A stretch of DNA of 5,793 nucleotides. Origin: JBAWAP01 sp049589355. Its GTDB lineage: Bacteria > Chloroflexota > Anaerolineae > VGOG01. The stretch covers positions 1-5,793 of the forward strand of contig JBAWAP010000203.1 of NCBI GenBank assembly GCA_049589355.1. Reading direction: 5' to 3'. The notes below the pieces were generated by a model. That model ran no database searches. It was not told the origin of the DNA and saw only the letters and a list, made by a program, of their open reading frames with translations. The position numbers and the translations under genes are program-made. Every line of letters begins with the position of its first letter. Within the stretch, counting starts at the first letter, position 1. Below, piece after piece: positions 4,346 through 5,793 of this stretch.

Positions 4346-4735
4346 TACGAAACCGGCGCCTTCGAGCTGGTCATCGGCCAGGCCGTGGTTGATGAACTGG
4401 ACGAGGTGCTGGACGAGCGATTCCCTGCTTATCGGCCTCAGGCGGTATCCCTGTTGATGCCCTTTGCCGACCGGCTTGCCCGTCGGCCTACCCCCACCGA
4501 GATGGCTGCTGTTCTCCCCGTCTGTAGCGACCCTTCCGATGCTCCGATCTTCGCCTCAGCCGTCATCGCCCGACCGGACATCGTGTTATCCAATGATTTT
4601 CAGGCTTTCCACACCCCACAGGCGAAAGTCTTCTGGAGACAACACGACATTACTGTCGAGAGTCTATACGGGTTGTTGTGTGTCTTCGGGCGACGGGAGC
4701 GCAAGGGAGAACCCGAGTTCCCGCTCGAAGGTTAA
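4346..4735 (+). pseudogene. PIN-domain toxin, 3' fragment (129 codons)
   Basis: The remainder of the PIN protein split at 1549 continues here in the same frame: YETGAFELVIGQAVVDELDEVL, then a helical middle, SDPSDAPIFASAV, and VLSNDFQAF. In the rejoined 165-residue protein the acidic residues are D9 (on the 5' fragment), E53, D101 and D120, the expected PIN active site. The frame is open further upstream to an ATG at 4316 inside the insertion, which would add ten residues (MTRAEQLLEL) partly coded by the terminal repeat. There is no convincing ribosome binding site there, and the product would lack D9 and the first strand, so RNase activity is not expected. It could still bind the antitoxin through residual surfaces. 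No internal stops are present, consistent with a recent disruption. Confidence 0.88.
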
Positions 4736-4765
4736 CCCGCAATCCCCGACTGCGCTCACACCCGG

Positions 4766-5044
4766 CTATCGGTATCCCACCACGTACAACAGCAGCTTGA
4801 GATACTCCGTCCACGTCTCTCGCAGACCATCCCGCGTCTGCCACCAGGAGTCGGGGCGGTACTTGCTCTCGTTCACCGGCCGGACCATCACGGTGATGCC
4901 CGTGCCGCGAAACGCATCCCGGAAGGCCATCCGCGCCCGGCGGGTGTGGAAAGGGTCGGTGACGACGATGAGGGAGCACCCCCCCTGCTCTCGGGCCAGT
5001 TGGTGGACGGCTAGACCCTTTATTACTTGACGATAGCCATCAGA
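4766..5044 (-). pseudogene. DUF218 (YdcF/ElyC/SanA-like) protein, C-terminal remnant without a start
   Basis: On the minus strand the frame following the methyltransferase TGA (5045-5047) stays open for 92 sense codons to a TAG at 4766-4768. It reads GLAVHQLAREQGG, CSLIVVTDPFHTRRARMAF, RPVNESKYRPDSWWQTRDG and LRETWTEYLKLLLYVVGYR. The segment VVTDPFHTRRA is the conserved late motif of DUF218 proteins, and the Trp/Glu-rich helix after it is typical of their C-terminus. DUF218 proteins are about 180-260 residues and act in cell-envelope or polysaccharide processes, mostly with undefined chemistry. At least half, including the N-terminal part of the fold, is missing, and no start codon with a ribosome binding site precedes it. 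It is best read as a 5'-truncated pseudogene fused by deletion behind the methyltransferase gene; the breakpoint is probably between about 5015 and 5045. Confidence 0.75.
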
Positions 5045-5791
5045 TCAGTTCCTGGCTGCTTTCTGGATCAATATAACCAGGTATGGAGAGAGGGCTGTTC
5101 CCCAGAACACGTCAGGTATCAGGCCGAATGCAAATTCCATCAAAGAGACAACCAAAGCCATGAGGCGGCTTCCACCAGCCAAACGGCCCAGGTTGAAGAA
5201 ACGCTTGGGTGAGAGGGGCCTGATCCAGTCGGTCGGTCCTTCAAACAAACGTCTGATGTCTCCGTACGAGGGCAGGAACACTTCAAATGGTGAATGAGGT
5301 CTGACCCTCATCCCCTGGAATGACTTCCCTCCATGAAAGAAGTCAATAGGAAAAAGACGATTAGGACAGGCTACGAGTATATATCCCCCCGGCTTGGTCA
5401 CCCGCAAGAGAGATTCCGCGAATTGCCGTCGCTGTATCTGCCAGTCTGGTCGCGGGTGGAGGGTGTCTCCTGCATATCCTATATGTTCGATGACGGCCTC
5501 GGAGAATACAAAGTCGAAAGCGTCGTCGGGAAACGGCAAATGCAGAGCATTGCTCATACTCAAGAAATCCAGGCAGGGGTGGTCCCTCCAGACCCTCACT
5601 CGCCCACCGTTGTCAATGCCCCAGGCAAGAAAGCCTTCCCTGTGCAAAGTCTCTACGTCCCACCCTCCCCCACAGCCAACGGAGAGCACAGTGGCGCTAT
5701 CTGCCAGATTCAGGTGGCGAAGCAAAGGGATAAGATAGCTCTGGACCATGTGTTGCGCGCCGGCTGCCTCGGTCAGCGCATCCTCATTCAA
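5045..5791 (-). CDS. Class I SAM-dependent methyltransferase (Methyltransf_11-like), start at or beyond window edge
   Basis: The visible protein is 248 residues. The Rossmann-type methyltransferase motifs are in order: motif I VLSVGCGGGWDVE (35-47), end of strand 2 with D60 (WGIDNGG), LHLPFPDDAFDFVFSEAVIEHI (83-104, motif II and the following EHI), and LLRVTKPGGYILVACPN (128-144, motif III). The acceptor is not identifiable. The later region FFHGGKSF...RPHSPFEVFLPSYGDIRRLF resembles methyltransferases found in glycan or secondary-metabolite loci, which is only a hint. The C-terminal 210-243 is strongly hydrophobic (LMALVVSLMEFAFGLI...YLVILI) and may associate with membrane. The first in-window start is TTG at 5791, only 2 nt from the edge, so the true start could lie outside; ATG at codon 15 is another option. 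The stop is followed in frame by the DUF218 remnant. Confidence 0.85.
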   Translation of the reverse strand: MNEDALTEAAGAQHMVQSYLIPLLRHLNLADSATVLSVGCGGGWDVETLHREGFLAWGIDNGGRVRVWRDHPCLDFLSMSNALHLPFPDDAFDFVFSEAVIEHIGYAGDTLHPRPDWQIQRRQFAESLLRVTKPGGYILVACPNRLFPIDFFHGGKSFQGMRVRPHSPFEVFLPSYGDIRRLFEGPTDWIRPLSPKRFFNLGRLAGGSRLMALVVSLMEFAFGLIPDVFWGTALSPYLVILIQKAARN

Positions 5792-5793
5792 CC

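Noticed and set aside
4650..4979. 109-codon minus-strand open frame overlapping the PIN 3' end and the DUF218 remnant
   Set aside because: Its Arg/His/Gly-rich translation has no family resemblance, and the alternative minus-strand frame carries clear DUF218 motifs. It is a shadow of high-GC coding sequence.

Overview
The window (5,793 bp, moderately GC-rich) looks like an accessory island of a bacterial chromosome, probably an environmental or thermophilic lineage such as Chloroflexota. That assignment is a guess. It rests on the dense palindromic repeats built on GAGCGAAGCGAAG / GAGTAGCGAAGCG and on the mix of toxin-antitoxin and IS genes; no phylogenetic marker gene is present.

Layout. 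Positions 1-110 hold a large imperfect inverted repeat. Positions 115-796 (minus strand) hold an MNT nucleotidyltransferase followed by a short HEPN gene, a MNT/HEPN toxin-antitoxin pair in which the HEPN partner appears C-terminally truncated next to the repeat. A 121-bp miniature element (819-939, 14-bp perfect terminal inverted repeats, 8-bp target duplication) sits just upstream of the nucleotidyltransferase ribosome binding site. From 1045 a strong promoter with a tandem 11-bp repeat over its -10 box drives a ribbon-helix-helix antitoxin (1107-1445). Its stop overlaps the GTG start of a PIN-domain toxin gene.

The PIN gene is split. After 36 codons it is interrupted by a 2,788-bp insertion (1550-4337) with ends of the same terminal-repeat family as the 121-bp element and an 8-bp duplication, TGGAATTG. 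Removing the insertion and one duplication copy restores an uninterrupted 165-residue PIN protein with all four expected acidic residues. Inside the insertion are nested a complete IS982-family element (1664-2689) and an IS110-family element (about 2738-4245). The IS110 element has a structured upstream non-coding region that is a candidate bridge RNA. It lies inside a copy of the same palindromic repeat seen at the window start, and its non-coding region contains a 10-nt match spanning the reconstructed insertion site.

Positions 4736-5791 hold, on the minus strand, a class I SAM-dependent methyltransferase running to or past the window edge. Its stop is followed in the same frame by a headless C-terminal remnant of a DUF218 (YdcF/ElyC-like) protein.

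Reading the parts together: two toxin-antitoxin loci each keep an apparently intact antitoxin while the toxin is damaged by repeat or transposon DNA, and one dispersed palindromic repeat family appears to serve both as mobile element and as landing site for IS110. The main new leads are the non-autonomous element family, with IS66-like hallmarks, and the IS110/bridge-RNA/repeat relationship.
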